Below are positions 17,041 to 25,738 of a stretch of 64,000 nucleotides of DNA, one piece after another (the first letter of the stretch is position 1; each line of letters begins with the position of its first letter). The position numbers and the translations under genes were made by a program. Origin of the DNA: Streptomyces sp. NBC_00557. Its GTDB lineage: Bacteria > Actinomycetota > Actinomycetes > Streptomycetales > Streptomycetaceae. The notes below the pieces were generated by a model. The model did no database searches, was not told the origin of the DNA, and saw only the letters and a program-made list of their open reading frames with translations. The stretch is from NCBI RefSeq assembly GCF_036345995.1, contig NZ_CP107796.1, positions 5,270,001-5,334,000 of the forward strand, in the 5' to 3' direction.

Positions 17041-18000
17041 TCACTGCTGTGGCCGTGTGTCGTCCGGCCACACCCCGATGTGGTCCGGCTCCAGTTCCAG
17101 GGCCACACGGTCGCGCATGTCCAGGGCGCGCAGGTAGTCGGCGGGCAGCTGGAGGCGGCCCGCGCGGTCCAGCATGGCGTACTCCCGGGCCACCACCCTC
17201 TCGTCGCCGGTCGCGGCGTCGATCTCGCTGCGCCGCAGCACCTCGGTGGAGGTGCGGCCGTCGCGGATGGCGACCGTGCGGCGGACCTCGCCCGCCACCG
17301 CCTGGTCGTGGGTGACGATCACGATCGTGGTGCCGAGGGTCTCGTTGGCCGTGCGGAACGCGTCGAAGACCTGCGCGGCGGTCCCGGAGTCGAGTTCGCC
17401 GGTGGGTTCGTCGGCGAGCAGCACCGCCGGGGCGTTGGCGAGGGCCACGGCGATCGCGACGCGCTGCTGCTGGCCGCCGGACATCTCCCGCGGGTGACGG
17501 TCGCGGCAGTCGGCCACCTGCAGCAACTCCAGCAGTTCCATGACACGTTCGGCGCGGGCGCGGCGGCGGGCGCGGACGCCGGAGAGCTGGAGGGGCAGGG
17601 CGACGTTCTGGGCGGCGGTGAGATAGGGGAGCAGGTTGCGGGAGGTCTGCTGCCAGACGAAGCCGACGGTCGTGCGGCGGTAGGCCAGGCGGTCCCGGGC
17701 GGTCATGGCGAGCAGGTCGTGTCCGGCGACGCGGGCGGCGCCGGCGGTGGGGGTGTCCAGGCCGGCGAGGATGTTCATCAGCGTGGACTTGCCGCTGCCG
17801 GAGGCGCCGACGAGGGCCATCAGCTCGCCCTCGCGGACCAGGAGGTCCAGGCCCTGCAGCGCCTGCACCTCCACGCCGTCGGTGGAGAAGATACGGACCA
17901 GGCGGTCGCAGGTGATCAGCGCGTCGTGGCCGTAGGCGGGCCGGTTGCGGGCTTCCTCGACCCGGTCGGCCAGGTCGGACAGGCTCGGGGGCGTTGCCAT
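17041..18000 (-). CDS. ABC exporter ATP-binding protein (MacB/LolD type)
   Basis: The ATPase is 319 aa from ATG 18000 (MATPPSLSDLADRVEEARNR), preceded by AGGAGACCTC on its strand. Walker A is GASGSGKST, the Q-loop lies in VGFVWQQTSRNLLP, the signature is MSGGQQQRVAIA, Walker B is VLLADEPTGELD and the H-loop is VIVTHD. The DEPTGELDS pattern is typical of MacB/LolD-type ATPases that pair with FtsX-like permeases. About 75 extra C-terminal residues (EYAMLDRAGRLQLPADYL) follow the ATPase core. It is the last gene of an operon after two large permeases and provides the energy for that exporter. Confidence 0.88.
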   Translation of the reverse strand: MATPPSLSDLADRVEEARNRPAYGHDALITCDRLVRIFSTDGVEVQALQGLDLLVREGELMALVGASGSGKSTLMNILAGLDTPTAGAARVAGHDLLAMTARDRLAYRRTTVGFVWQQTSRNLLPYLTAAQNVALPLQLSGVRARRRARAERVMELLELLQVADCRDRHPREMSGGQQQRVAIAVALANAPAVLLADEPTGELDSGTAAQVFDAFRTANETLGTTIVIVTHDQAVAGEVRRTVAIRDGRTSTEVLRRSEIDAATGDERVVAREYAMLDRAGRLQLPADYLRALDMRDRVALELEPDHIGVWPDDTRPQQ

Positions 18001-18050
18001 GAGGTCTCCTGAGTGGGTGCCCTGTGCGATGGCGGGACGGGTGCGCTCGT

Positions 18051-20774
18051 TCACCGGCCGTCCCCCGCCCTCAGTTCCGTCACCGATCCCCTGCGCCCCG
18101 TCCACCATGCCTGGAGTGCCGCGATCCCCACCGTCACCAGGACGACCAGCACCGACGGAACCGTCAGCGACCAGGCGTCCGGCTTCAGCTCGGCCGCGGT
18201 GAGCGGGGACTGGCCCGAGGGCAGGGCGATGGCCATCAGGTCGACGCCGGGGGAGAGGAGCCGTACGGTGGCCCAGCCGGTCAGCGCGGAGCCGAGCGCG
18301 GCGAGCAGGGCCTGCGGGAGGGACTCCAGGATCAGCAGGCGGCGGCCCTCCGCCCGGGTCAGGCCCATCGTGCGCAGCCGGGCCAGCAGCGCGGCGCGTT
18401 CCGGGGCCGCGCGCAGCAGCGCCAGGAGCAGGGCCAGGACGGCGAAGCCCGCGCCCGCGGCCACGGCCGCCGTGTACACGTGCTCGGCGCCGGTCTGCAG
18501 CGGGGAGTCGGCGTACCGGGCGCGTTCCGCGGCCAGCAGGTGGACGTCGGCCGAGCCGCCAGCGGCCCGCCGCAGCGCACCGGCGTCCAGGTGCCGGCCG
18601 GTCAGCAGCAGGGCCGTCGGCCGGGCGGCGGAGGAGGGCAGGCCCGCCCGGTCGATCACGAGGAAGTCGCCGCCGGACACCGCCGGGGTGGTGTCCCGGA
18701 CCAGCGCGATGCGCACGGTCACCGTGTCGCCGTCCGACAGCCGCACCGGGAAGGGGCGCCGGGTGCCGTACTGGGACGCGACGGACGGGGAGGCCATGGC
18801 CGCCAGCGTGCCCGTGCGGGCCCGCAGCGCGGAGGCGGGGAAGGCGCCCAGGCCGGTCCGGGTCGCCAGGGGCGCGTAGGACCCCGGATCGGCGCCCACC
18901 AGCGGCACCGAGCCCGGGCCGTCCATCGGTTTGGCCTGGTAGTCGATGCTCACCGGCGCCGTCTCCCGCACCCCGGCCACGGCCCGCACCCGGGCCGGTA
19001 CGGCGGCCGGGAGCGCGGTGTCGGAGTCCAGCCGGGCGTCGGCGCCGACGGTGAGCAGCGCCGCCCGGTCGCGGGCGCCGGCCACGCCCGCCAGCACCGA
19101 GCCGCCGAACGCCGCCGTGGTCAGCGCGGTCAGCAGGGCCAGCAGCGGCAGCACAGCGGAGGCCTGGGTGCGGCCCGCGCGGGCGAGGGAGAGGTGTCCG
19201 GTGGCCCCGCGCAGCCGTGCCGCCGGGCCGGCCAGGCGGCGCAGCAGCAGCGGGTAGAGGCGGAGCAGCAGCAGCGCCGCGATGACGCCGACCAGGACCG
19301 GGGCCAGCGCCTGCAGCTGATCGGCGCTCGCACCGCGCCGCCGGAGCGCCGTGACCGCGGCGGCGGCCAGCACCAGCAGGGTCAGCTCGGCGACGGTACG
19401 GCGCCGGGAGGGCCGTACCGTCGCGACGTCCGCGCGGTCGGCCGCCGCCCGCACCGCGCGGTGCGCCAGGGCGGCGCGCACCGGCAGTGCGGCGCAGGCG
19501 AGGACGGTGACGGCGGCGGCCGCGGCCACGGCGTACCGGGTGCGGCCGGCCGGGACCGCGAGCAGGGCCGCGGTCAGGCCGAGCGCGCCGGCCGGTACGG
19601 CGATCACGGCGGTCTCGGCCAGCAGCCGGCCGGCGAGCGCGGGCAGGGACGCGCCGCGGGCGCGCAGCAGGGCGAGTTCGCCGCGGCGCCGGTCGGCGGC
19701 CAGGCCGCCCGTCATCAGCAGGACGACGGCGACGACCGTGCCGGCGCCGGCGGCGGCCACGGAGACCAGCGGGGCGATCTCGGAGCGCAGCCCGGCGAAG
19801 GAGGCGAGGACCTCGTCGAGGTCGGAGCTGACGCCGGTGCGGCTGTCGGTGACGGCGCGGGCCCGCTCGAGACCGGGTCCGGCCTCGAGGGCGGCCACCG
19901 CCGACCTCAGCCGGCCGAGGTCGTGCGCGCGCAGGACGTCCGGGTCGGGGGCGAGGTACCAGTAGCGGAACGGGCTCGCGGTCGTGCCCAGCAGCGCGGG
20001 TCCCGCGTCCGGCGGGAGCAGCAGGGTGCCGAGCCAGTACTTCGGCGGCTCACCGGTGGGGCTGGGCAGCGTCACCAGGGCCGGGGTGGCGAGCCGTGGC
20101 ACGGTCGACCAGTAGGCGCCGGCGGGGTCGCGCGGCACCAGGATGCCGGTGACCCGGACGGCGAGCGGGGGGCGGCCGGCGGCGGGCACATGAATGACCG
20201 AACCGACCTTGATGTGCAGGCTCCTGGCGGTGGCCGCGGTGACGGCGGCCTCCACCTCGGGCGTGCTCGCGGTCACCGGCCGGCCGGTGCGCGGCATCCG
20301 CCCGGCGCGGACCCGGGAGTGCGCGGACAGGCCGCTCGGCGCGAACAGCGAGACCCGGCCGGGCAGTCCGCTCGGGCGGGGCAGGAAGGGGTCCTGCACC
20401 GGCGGGCTCACACTGCCGGCGACGCCGTACGCCGACTGGGCCCGGTCGATGGTCAGCGGGCTGTCCACGGCGGTGAGGACCTTGCGGTACTGGCGTTCCA
20501 GCGCGGGCGGGCGCATCGCCGCGGCCCGCTGCCCGGCGGGCAGGCCGAAGTCGGGCTGCGGCGCGAGCACCTGCACGGTGGTGTGGTCGGGCCGCGCCTG
20601 TGCGAACGCGCGCCGCAGCCCGCCGTCCTCGTACCGGTCCACCGCACGCGGGAAGGCGCCTGCCAGACACGCGGCCAGTGCGACCAGCACCGCCAGCGCG
20701 CCGGCGGCCCCGGGCGCGGCCCGCAACCGCGTCCGCACCCACGGCGCGACCTCCCGCGACCCCGGCCGGCTCAC
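18051..20774 (-). CDS. FtsX-like ABC permease, 907 aa
   Basis: The GTG at 20774 has AAGGAGG just upstream. The first membrane segment is near residues 22-41 (GAAGALAVLVALAACLAGAF). A large extracytoplasmic domain follows, then three clustered membrane helices (VAAAGAGTVVAVVLLM, AGALGLTAALLAVPA, YAVAAAAAVTVLACAALPV). A second copy follows: another extracytoplasmic domain, then C-terminal helices (VYTAAVAAGAGFAVLALLLALL; LLAALGSALTGW). This is the duplicated FtsX layout of Gram-positive exporters. The 50-base gap to the ATPase gene indicates co-expression. The cargo may be a lipoprotein, lipid or peptide; nothing in the sequence decides. Confidence 0.85.
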   Translation of the reverse strand: MSRPGSREVAPWVRTRLRAAPGAAGALAVLVALAACLAGAFPRAVDRYEDGGLRRAFAQARPDHTTVQVLAPQPDFGLPAGQRAAAMRPPALERQYRKVLTAVDSPLTIDRAQSAYGVAGSVSPPVQDPFLPRPSGLPGRVSLFAPSGLSAHSRVRAGRMPRTGRPVTASTPEVEAAVTAATARSLHIKVGSVIHVPAAGRPPLAVRVTGILVPRDPAGAYWSTVPRLATPALVTLPSPTGEPPKYWLGTLLLPPDAGPALLGTTASPFRYWYLAPDPDVLRAHDLGRLRSAVAALEAGPGLERARAVTDSRTGVSSDLDEVLASFAGLRSEIAPLVSVAAAGAGTVVAVVLLMTGGLAADRRRGELALLRARGASLPALAGRLLAETAVIAVPAGALGLTAALLAVPAGRTRYAVAAAAAVTVLACAALPVRAALAHRAVRAAADRADVATVRPSRRRTVAELTLLVLAAAAVTALRRRGASADQLQALAPVLVGVIAALLLLRLYPLLLRRLAGPAARLRGATGHLSLARAGRTQASAVLPLLALLTALTTAAFGGSVLAGVAGARDRAALLTVGADARLDSDTALPAAVPARVRAVAGVRETAPVSIDYQAKPMDGPGSVPLVGADPGSYAPLATRTGLGAFPASALRARTGTLAAMASPSVASQYGTRRPFPVRLSDGDTVTVRIALVRDTTPAVSGGDFLVIDRAGLPSSAARPTALLLTGRHLDAGALRRAAGGSADVHLLAAERARYADSPLQTGAEHVYTAAVAAGAGFAVLALLLALLRAAPERAALLARLRTMGLTRAEGRRLLILESLPQALLAALGSALTGWATVRLLSPGVDLMAIALPSGQSPLTAAELKPDAWSLTVPSVLVVLVTVGIAALQAWWTGRRGSVTELRAGDGR

Positions 20775-20920
20775 CTCACCCCGCCTCCTTCCGCGCTCCG
20801 CCCCGCCACAGGCGGTGCCTCACCACTGGGAGACCGAGGCGCACGCCACCGCCCGACACGCACACCGCACCGCTCGCATCGACACGCGCGTCGGCCGGAC
20901 AGAGGCCCCGCGACGGCGCC

Positions 20921-21004
20921 CTGCGGGCGGCCGGCCCGGTCCATGCCTCTTCGGGTGCGCCCCTGCGGGCGGCCGGCCCGGCTCATGCCTCTTCCGGTGC
21001 GCCC
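20921..21004. repeat. Two 42-bp tandem copies between the permease genes
   Basis: A 42-base unit beginning CTGCGGGCGGCCGGCCCGG and ending in a GGTGCGCCC-type sequence is present twice, at 20921 and 20963, with only a few differences. It fills part of the 234-base gap between the two permease genes, where I see no gene. Confidence 0.75.
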
Positions 21005-21008
21005 CACC

Positions 21009-24000
21009 TCACGCACCCCCCTGCTCGCGCAGGGCCCGTGCCGGGTCGGATCGGCGCAGGGTCGGCAGGGCCGCGATCGTCAGCGGGATGGCGGCGACCG
21101 CGACGAGGAGCAACGCCACGTAACCGGGCGGGAGTCGGACGAGAAGGGGTGGTACCGGGCGGGTGGCCTCGTCGGTGAGGACGACCAGCGGCAGCACCGC
21201 GCGGGCGAGTACGGTGCCGAGGCCCAGGCCCACCGCGAGGGCGAGGCCCACCAGGACGGCCTGTTCGGCGGCGACCGTGCGGGCCAGCTGCCGGCGGGGC
21301 GCCCCCAGCGCGCGCAGGACGGCGAACTCGGCGCCACGGGCACGCTGCGCGGCCGCCGCGCCGACCGCGAACCCGACCGCCGCGAGCGCCGCCGCCACCA
21401 CGGCCGCCGCCGTGAACGCGGCCGTGGGCCCCGCGCCGAAGGGGTCGTCGCGCAGCTCGGCGGCGATCTCGTCCCGCACCACGACCTGCCCGGGATCGAC
21501 GTCCGGCAGTGCCCGTACCGCCGCGGCCACCGCCGCCGCGTCGCCCGGCGAGGTGCCCAGCCACCACTCGTTCGGCACCGCGCTGTCGCCGTCGCGGGCC
21601 TGCAGCACCTGGTTCACGGTGCGCAGGTCGAGCAGGACGGCACCGCCGTCGCGGGCGCCGGTGGCCGTGGGGTCGGAGCTCGCGGGCAGCTCGCGCACCG
21701 TGCGGACGATCCGCACCGGCAGCGTGTGGTCGCCGACCGCCAGGTCGACGCGCTGCCCGAGCCGGGCGCCGGCCGAGGCGAGGTAGCGGTCGGTGACCAC
21801 GGCCGGCACCGCGGCGGGCGCCCGCTGCGGCACGTCGAGCCGGACCGTGACGACGGCGGTCCGCCACACGTCGTGCCCCGGGATATAGCCGGTGCGGTAG
21901 GTGAAGGCGCGGGCGCCGGTGAGCCGGGGCCGGGTCGGGCTGGTGGGCGCGCTCGCGACGTCGTCGCCGCCCGCCTCGGCGGCGGTCGTCCAGCGGCCGG
22001 GCAGCGCAAGCGCGCGGGTCGTTCCGCCGGTGTCCGCCGCCGTCAACTCGCCCAGGGTGAGCCGGTGTTCGGTCTGCTCGTAGGGCTGGGGCAGGATCAG
22101 CTGGAGCCCCGTGAGGGTGAGCGGGCCGGGCGCGGCGCTCGGGTCGGCGGTCAGCGTGTGCGGACGGCCGTCGGCGGGCAGCAGCCCGAACGGCAGCCGG
22201 TACGGCACCCCGTACCGGTCCGCGAGCGTCGCCGTCACGTCGGCGACCAGTCCGGGCCCGGCCGAGCTGCGCAGGATCGCCGGCAGCCGGAGCCGGGCGG
22301 TGCCCGCGGGCACCCGGGTCCCGGCCAGGGAGCCCCGCGGGGCGAGCGGGGCGAGCAGCGGCCGCACCGGCTCGTCGGCCAGGTCGGGGCGCATCAGCAG
22401 CCCGTCCGCCGCGCGCCCGGTGTCCAGCGCCAGCACGGTCGCCATGCGGTCCCCGGACAGCGGCTGGGAGAACCGGAACGCCGGAGCCGCCGTGCGCACG
22501 TGCGGCAGCCGCGCGTACTGGTCGGTGCGGCCGGGCCCGCCCTCCCCGGCGGACACCACCCGCACCGGCACCCCGGCGCGGAAGTCGGCCTGGTCGTCCT
22601 GCGAGCGGCCCCAGGACGCGGCCTGCCCGATCGCGAGCATGCCGAGCGCGACGGCGAGGACCAGCAGCAGCACCGGGCCCGCGCCCCGCGCGGTGCGCCG
22701 GCTGAACTGCCAGCCGGCCAGTGCCGCCGACAGCCCGCGCCCGCCCGTCGCCCACCGCTCGGCGAACCGCGCCACCGGCGGCAGCAGCCGCAGCGTGAGC
22801 ACGGTCCCGGCGAGCAGCGCCAGCGCGGGCGCGGCCACCAGCAGCGGATCGACCCCGAGCGCCCCGGCCCGGTCGGCGGACACCCCGCCCGAGCCCTGCC
22901 TGCCCAACTGCCAGTAGGCCGCCCCGGCGACGGCGAGCAGACCCAGGTCGGCGCCGGCCCGCAGGGGAGCGGGGAGGGCGGCGCCGCGGCGGCGCGCCCG
23001 CTGGGGTCTGCGCGTCAGGAAGGACCGCGTCCGGCCCCCTCGGTCCCACTCCCCGGCGCCCCCCACCGCCGGTACCGTCACCGCCAGCGCGCAGCCCAGC
23101 GCCGCGGCGGCCGCGACCAGCCAGACGGCCGGGCGGCCGGCCGGGGGCAGGTCCAGCCGCAGGCCGAGGCGGGCCAGCGGGCCGTGCCCGGCGAGCAGGG
23201 CGGTGAGCGGGCCGGACAGCGGCGGCGCGCACACGGCGGCGGGCAGCGCCAGCAGCAGGGCCTCGGCGGCGGCGAGGGCGGCGAGCCGGGCGCGGGAGGC
23301 GCCGCGCGCCCGCAACAGCCGGGTCTCGTCGGCCCGTTCGGTGCTCAGCAGCCGGGCCACCAGCAGCAGCGCGTACCCGGCGAGCAGAACCAGCAGCAGG
23401 GTGACGATCAGCAGCGTGGAGCGGGCGACGAGCAGCGAGCGGTCGATCCGGTCCAGCACGTCCGGCAGCGAGGTCTGCGCCATCGTCGTACCGGGCAGCG
23501 TGGCCGGCTCGCGCAGGCTCGCGCTGCCGGTACGGGCCGCCGTACGCAGCCGGTCCGCCCGCCCGGTCGTCATCGCCGAGAAGTCCGCCGACGCGAGCCA
23601 CGCGGTGGCGCCGGCGCTGACCCGGCCGCCGGTGAGGACGGAGGGGTCGGCGAGCAGCGGGCCGTACGTGGTGAAGCCGGCCTGCTTGGCGCCGCGGCCC
23701 ATCAGGTCGTCCAGCCGCCAGTACGGCGCCGTCACCGAGACCGGGCGGTACAGCCCGGTGATCCGCACCCGCACCGCCGGGCCGCCCAGCCGGTCGGACA
23801 GGGTGAGCCGGTCCCCGGGGCGCAGCCGCAGCGACCGGGCCGCGGACTGCGGGAGCGCGACCTCGACCGCGTCCGCGGTACGGCGCGGGAGGCGGCCCTC
23901 GGTCAGCCGCAGCTGGGTGCGGTCCAGCGCGGCGAGGTAGGTCAGGTCCGGGTCGCCGGACCGGGCCGCGGGCGGCTGCAGCGAGCGGGGCAGCGCGTAG

Positions 24001-24302
24001 GGGCCGGAGCGGCGCAGGGTCCTGAGCGTGACCGGCAGGCCGTCGAACGTCTTCCGGGCGGCGCCGCGGACGGCGGCGTCGGCGGCGGCGCGCCGGTCCG
24101 CCGGCACGTCCGCCTTGACGATCAGCGCGGTGTCGGCGGCGTTGCGGGGATCGGCCAGCACATGGCGGAGCGCGGCGTCGCCGATCGCCGCCGAGTAGGC
24201 GGTGAGGGTCGCCAGCACGGCCGTGGTCAGCACGACGGTGAGCACCGCGGCACCGAGCAGCAGCCGGTGCGCACGCGCGCGTGCGAAGACAAGCCCCGTC
24301 AC
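21009..24302 (-). CDS. FtsX-like ABC permease, 1097 aa
   Basis: The GTG at 24302 begins MTGLVFARARAHRLLLGAAV. The first membrane segment (about 13-36) is followed by an extracytoplasmic domain. Helices follow (STLLIVTLLLVLLAGYALLLV and later groups). A second large outer domain precedes the final FtsX bundle (AAFTAAAVVAAALAAVGFAVG, AVLVGLALAVGLGLGTVLA, VALLLVAVAAIPLTIAAL). The tail RRSDPARALREQGGA is typical of FtsX permeases. It is first in a three-gene exporter operon with a second permease and an ATPase, so the transporter is probably a permease heterodimer. Neither permease shows a protease or kinase domain that would name a sensory role. Confidence 0.85.
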   Translation of the reverse strand: MTGLVFARARAHRLLLGAAVLTVVLTTAVLATLTAYSAAIGDAALRHVLADPRNAADTALIVKADVPADRRAAADAAVRGAARKTFDGLPVTLRTLRRSGPYALPRSLQPPAARSGDPDLTYLAALDRTQLRLTEGRLPRRTADAVEVALPQSAARSLRLRPGDRLTLSDRLGGPAVRVRITGLYRPVSVTAPYWRLDDLMGRGAKQAGFTTYGPLLADPSVLTGGRVSAGATAWLASADFSAMTTGRADRLRTAARTGSASLREPATLPGTTMAQTSLPDVLDRIDRSLLVARSTLLIVTLLLVLLAGYALLLVARLLSTERADETRLLRARGASRARLAALAAAEALLLALPAAVCAPPLSGPLTALLAGHGPLARLGLRLDLPPAGRPAVWLVAAAAALGCALAVTVPAVGGAGEWDRGGRTRSFLTRRPQRARRRGAALPAPLRAGADLGLLAVAGAAYWQLGRQGSGGVSADRAGALGVDPLLVAAPALALLAGTVLTLRLLPPVARFAERWATGGRGLSAALAGWQFSRRTARGAGPVLLLVLAVALGMLAIGQAASWGRSQDDQADFRAGVPVRVVSAGEGGPGRTDQYARLPHVRTAAPAFRFSQPLSGDRMATVLALDTGRAADGLLMRPDLADEPVRPLLAPLAPRGSLAGTRVPAGTARLRLPAILRSSAGPGLVADVTATLADRYGVPYRLPFGLLPADGRPHTLTADPSAAPGPLTLTGLQLILPQPYEQTEHRLTLGELTAADTGGTTRALALPGRWTTAAEAGGDDVASAPTSPTRPRLTGARAFTYRTGYIPGHDVWRTAVVTVRLDVPQRAPAAVPAVVTDRYLASAGARLGQRVDLAVGDHTLPVRIVRTVRELPASSDPTATGARDGGAVLLDLRTVNQVLQARDGDSAVPNEWWLGTSPGDAAAVAAAVRALPDVDPGQVVVRDEIAAELRDDPFGAGPTAAFTAAAVVAAALAAVGFAVGAAAAQRARGAEFAVLRALGAPRRQLARTVAAEQAVLVGLALAVGLGLGTVLARAVLPLVVLTDEATRPVPPLLVRLPPGYVALLLVAVAAIPLTIAALPTLRRSDPARALREQGGA

Positions 24303-24453
24303 CCGGCCCCCGTGAGTGTCCGTCGGTACCCGACCTTCGGGCGATGCTGACAGACCGGACCGGCTCGGGGTAAGCGGTTGTCGAGCGGTCTACACCAGAT
24401 CGTGACCGGAATACGGCTCCGTACGACCGGAATCCGAAATTCAGCGGGGCCGG

Positions 24454-24867
24454 TCAGTCCGGGGTGTTGACCATCGACGCGGCGGCGTACGTCAGGTAGT
24501 TCCACAGCGTCGTCTCGTGTTCCTCGGACAGCCCGAGCTCCTCGACCGCCACCCGCATGTGCCGCAGCCACGCGTCGTGGGCCGCCCGGTCCACCCTGAA
24601 CGGGGCGTGCCGCATCCGCAGCCGGGGGTGGCCGCGGTTCTCGCTGTAGGTGGTGGGGCCGCCCCAGTACTGCATCAGGAACAGCGCCAGCCGCTCCTCG
24701 GCCGGGCCCAGGTCCTCCTCCGGGTACATCGCCCGCAGGAACGGGTCCTCGGCGACTCCCTGGTAGAAACGGTGGACGAGCCGGCGGAAGGTCTCCTCCC
24801 CGCCGACCTGCTCGTAGAAGGTCTTCTCCTGAAGCGTGCCGCGCCGAATCTCATTCACGCTTCCCAT
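24454..24867 (-). CDS. glbO: Group II truncated hemoglobin (TrHbO type)
   Basis: This is a heme protein of 137 aa from ATG 24867 ([20 protein letters not shown]). The key residues fall at the spacing of Mycobacterium tuberculosis TrHbO: Tyr35 (B10) in HRFYQG, Tyr48 (CD1) in AMYPEED, proximal His87 (F8) in RLRMRHAPF, and Trp100 (G8) in DAWLRHM. That Tyr-Tyr-Trp pocket defines the slow-release group II globins tied to oxygen, NO and peroxide chemistry. The in-frame sequence upstream of this start is GC-rich and non-conserved. The gene appears monocistronic. About 290 bases upstream (24868-25159) hold no supported gene. Confidence 0.93.
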   Translation of the reverse strand: MGSVNEIRRGTLQEKTFYEQVGGEETFRRLVHRFYQGVAEDPFLRAMYPEEDLGPAEERLALFLMQYWGGPTTYSENRGHPRLRMRHAPFRVDRAAHDAWLRHMRVAVEELGLSEEHETTLWNYLTYAAASMVNTPD

Positions 24868-25159
24868 CGTCTCAGACCGGGTGACCTGGGTCCCGGGCCG
24901 TACACCGTCAGGGCCGGTCGGAAGGCGTTCGTGGCAGCGGCGAAGAAGGGCAGGAAGAAGCGGCGGCCGGGAGGGAGGCGGCGGCCGGCGTCCTGTGGAC
25001 GCGGCGGCCGGGAGCGGCATGAGCGACGGGGCGTGGGAGCGCCGTCGTCCCGCCGGCCGGCGAACGGCGCCCGAAGCTCCCGGTGCCGGCCCCTGCGCGA
25101 GCGGCGGGCTGCCGTCACCGCGTCGGTACGGATACCGGGCACCTTGCGGGCACACCGGT

Positions 25160-25738
25160 TCAGGCCCTCGCCGCGCCGCCGTCCAGCAGCCCGGCGAGCC
25201 TGCTCACCGTCCAGTCGATCTCGTGGGCGCACCCGTACAGCACGTCCCGGGGTCTCCCCGCGGGGTCCGCGATGTCGTCCTCGGCCGGCGGAACAGGGGG
25301 TACGGCACCTCTGCGGGCCGCCGCGGCCGCCACCACGGCATCACCGCACCCGGAATCCACTCGGGCCTCCGTGCCGCGCACTCCGCCGGAGGACCAGGCG
25401 GCGAGACGGAGGAACTCCTTCAGGGTGAAACAGCGCCGCAGCGCCGAAGGCACCAGACGCACGGCCGCTTCCCGGTGTTCACGTGCGAGCCCCAGCACCA
25501 GCGCCGCTTCCGCGACCAGGTGCGCGGTGAGCGCGCGGGCCGTGAACGCCGAGCCGTCACCGCCCAGCTCCTCCAGGACCGCCCTGGTGGAGGCGTCCAT
25601 GCCGCAGTGGGGCCACGCATGCGTGCCGGCGCTCTCCGGCCGCACTGCCGAGCCGTGCGGAAGCCTGGCAGCCAGCAGCCGCTCGGCGAGCACCGAACGG
25701 TGCACGTTGCCCGTGCAGACGAACAGGACCCGGGTCAT
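25160..25738 (-). CDS. Low-molecular-weight protein tyrosine phosphatase (Wzb-like)
   Basis: The 192-aa protein begins [15 protein letters not shown]. Cys8 to Arg14 is the C-x5-R phosphate-binding loop of LMW-PTPs. The acid Asp is probably in the late EDDIADPAG segment. The ATG overlaps the stop of the upstream BY-kinase gene (ATGA), so the two are translationally coupled. Such a pair controls polysaccharide chain length: the kinase autophosphorylates on C-terminal tyrosines and the phosphatase reverses it. The protein is longer than the usual 140-160 aa, with an Ala/Val-rich insertion before the acid loop. Confidence 0.88.
   Translation of the reverse strand: MTRVLFVCTGNVHRSVLAERLLAARLPHGSAVRPESAGTHAWPHCGMDASTRAVLEELGGDGSAFTARALTAHLVAEAALVLGLAREHREAAVRLVPSALRRCFTLKEFLRLAAWSSGGVRGTEARVDSGCGDAVVAAAAARRGAVPPVPPAEDDIADPAGRPRDVLYGCAHEIDWTVSRLAGLLDGGAARA

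Noticed and set aside
18024..24350. Plus-strand open frame of over 2,100 codons opposite the two permease genes
   Set aside because: Composition is Arg/Gly/Gln-rich without any domain. It is a mirror of the strongly biased codons in the real minus-strand permeases.
24868..25159. Possible gene extending the hemoglobin upstream or a separate small gene
   Set aside because: The upstream residues are Arg/Pro/Gly-rich and non-conserved. The globin start at 24867 matches the family N-terminus.
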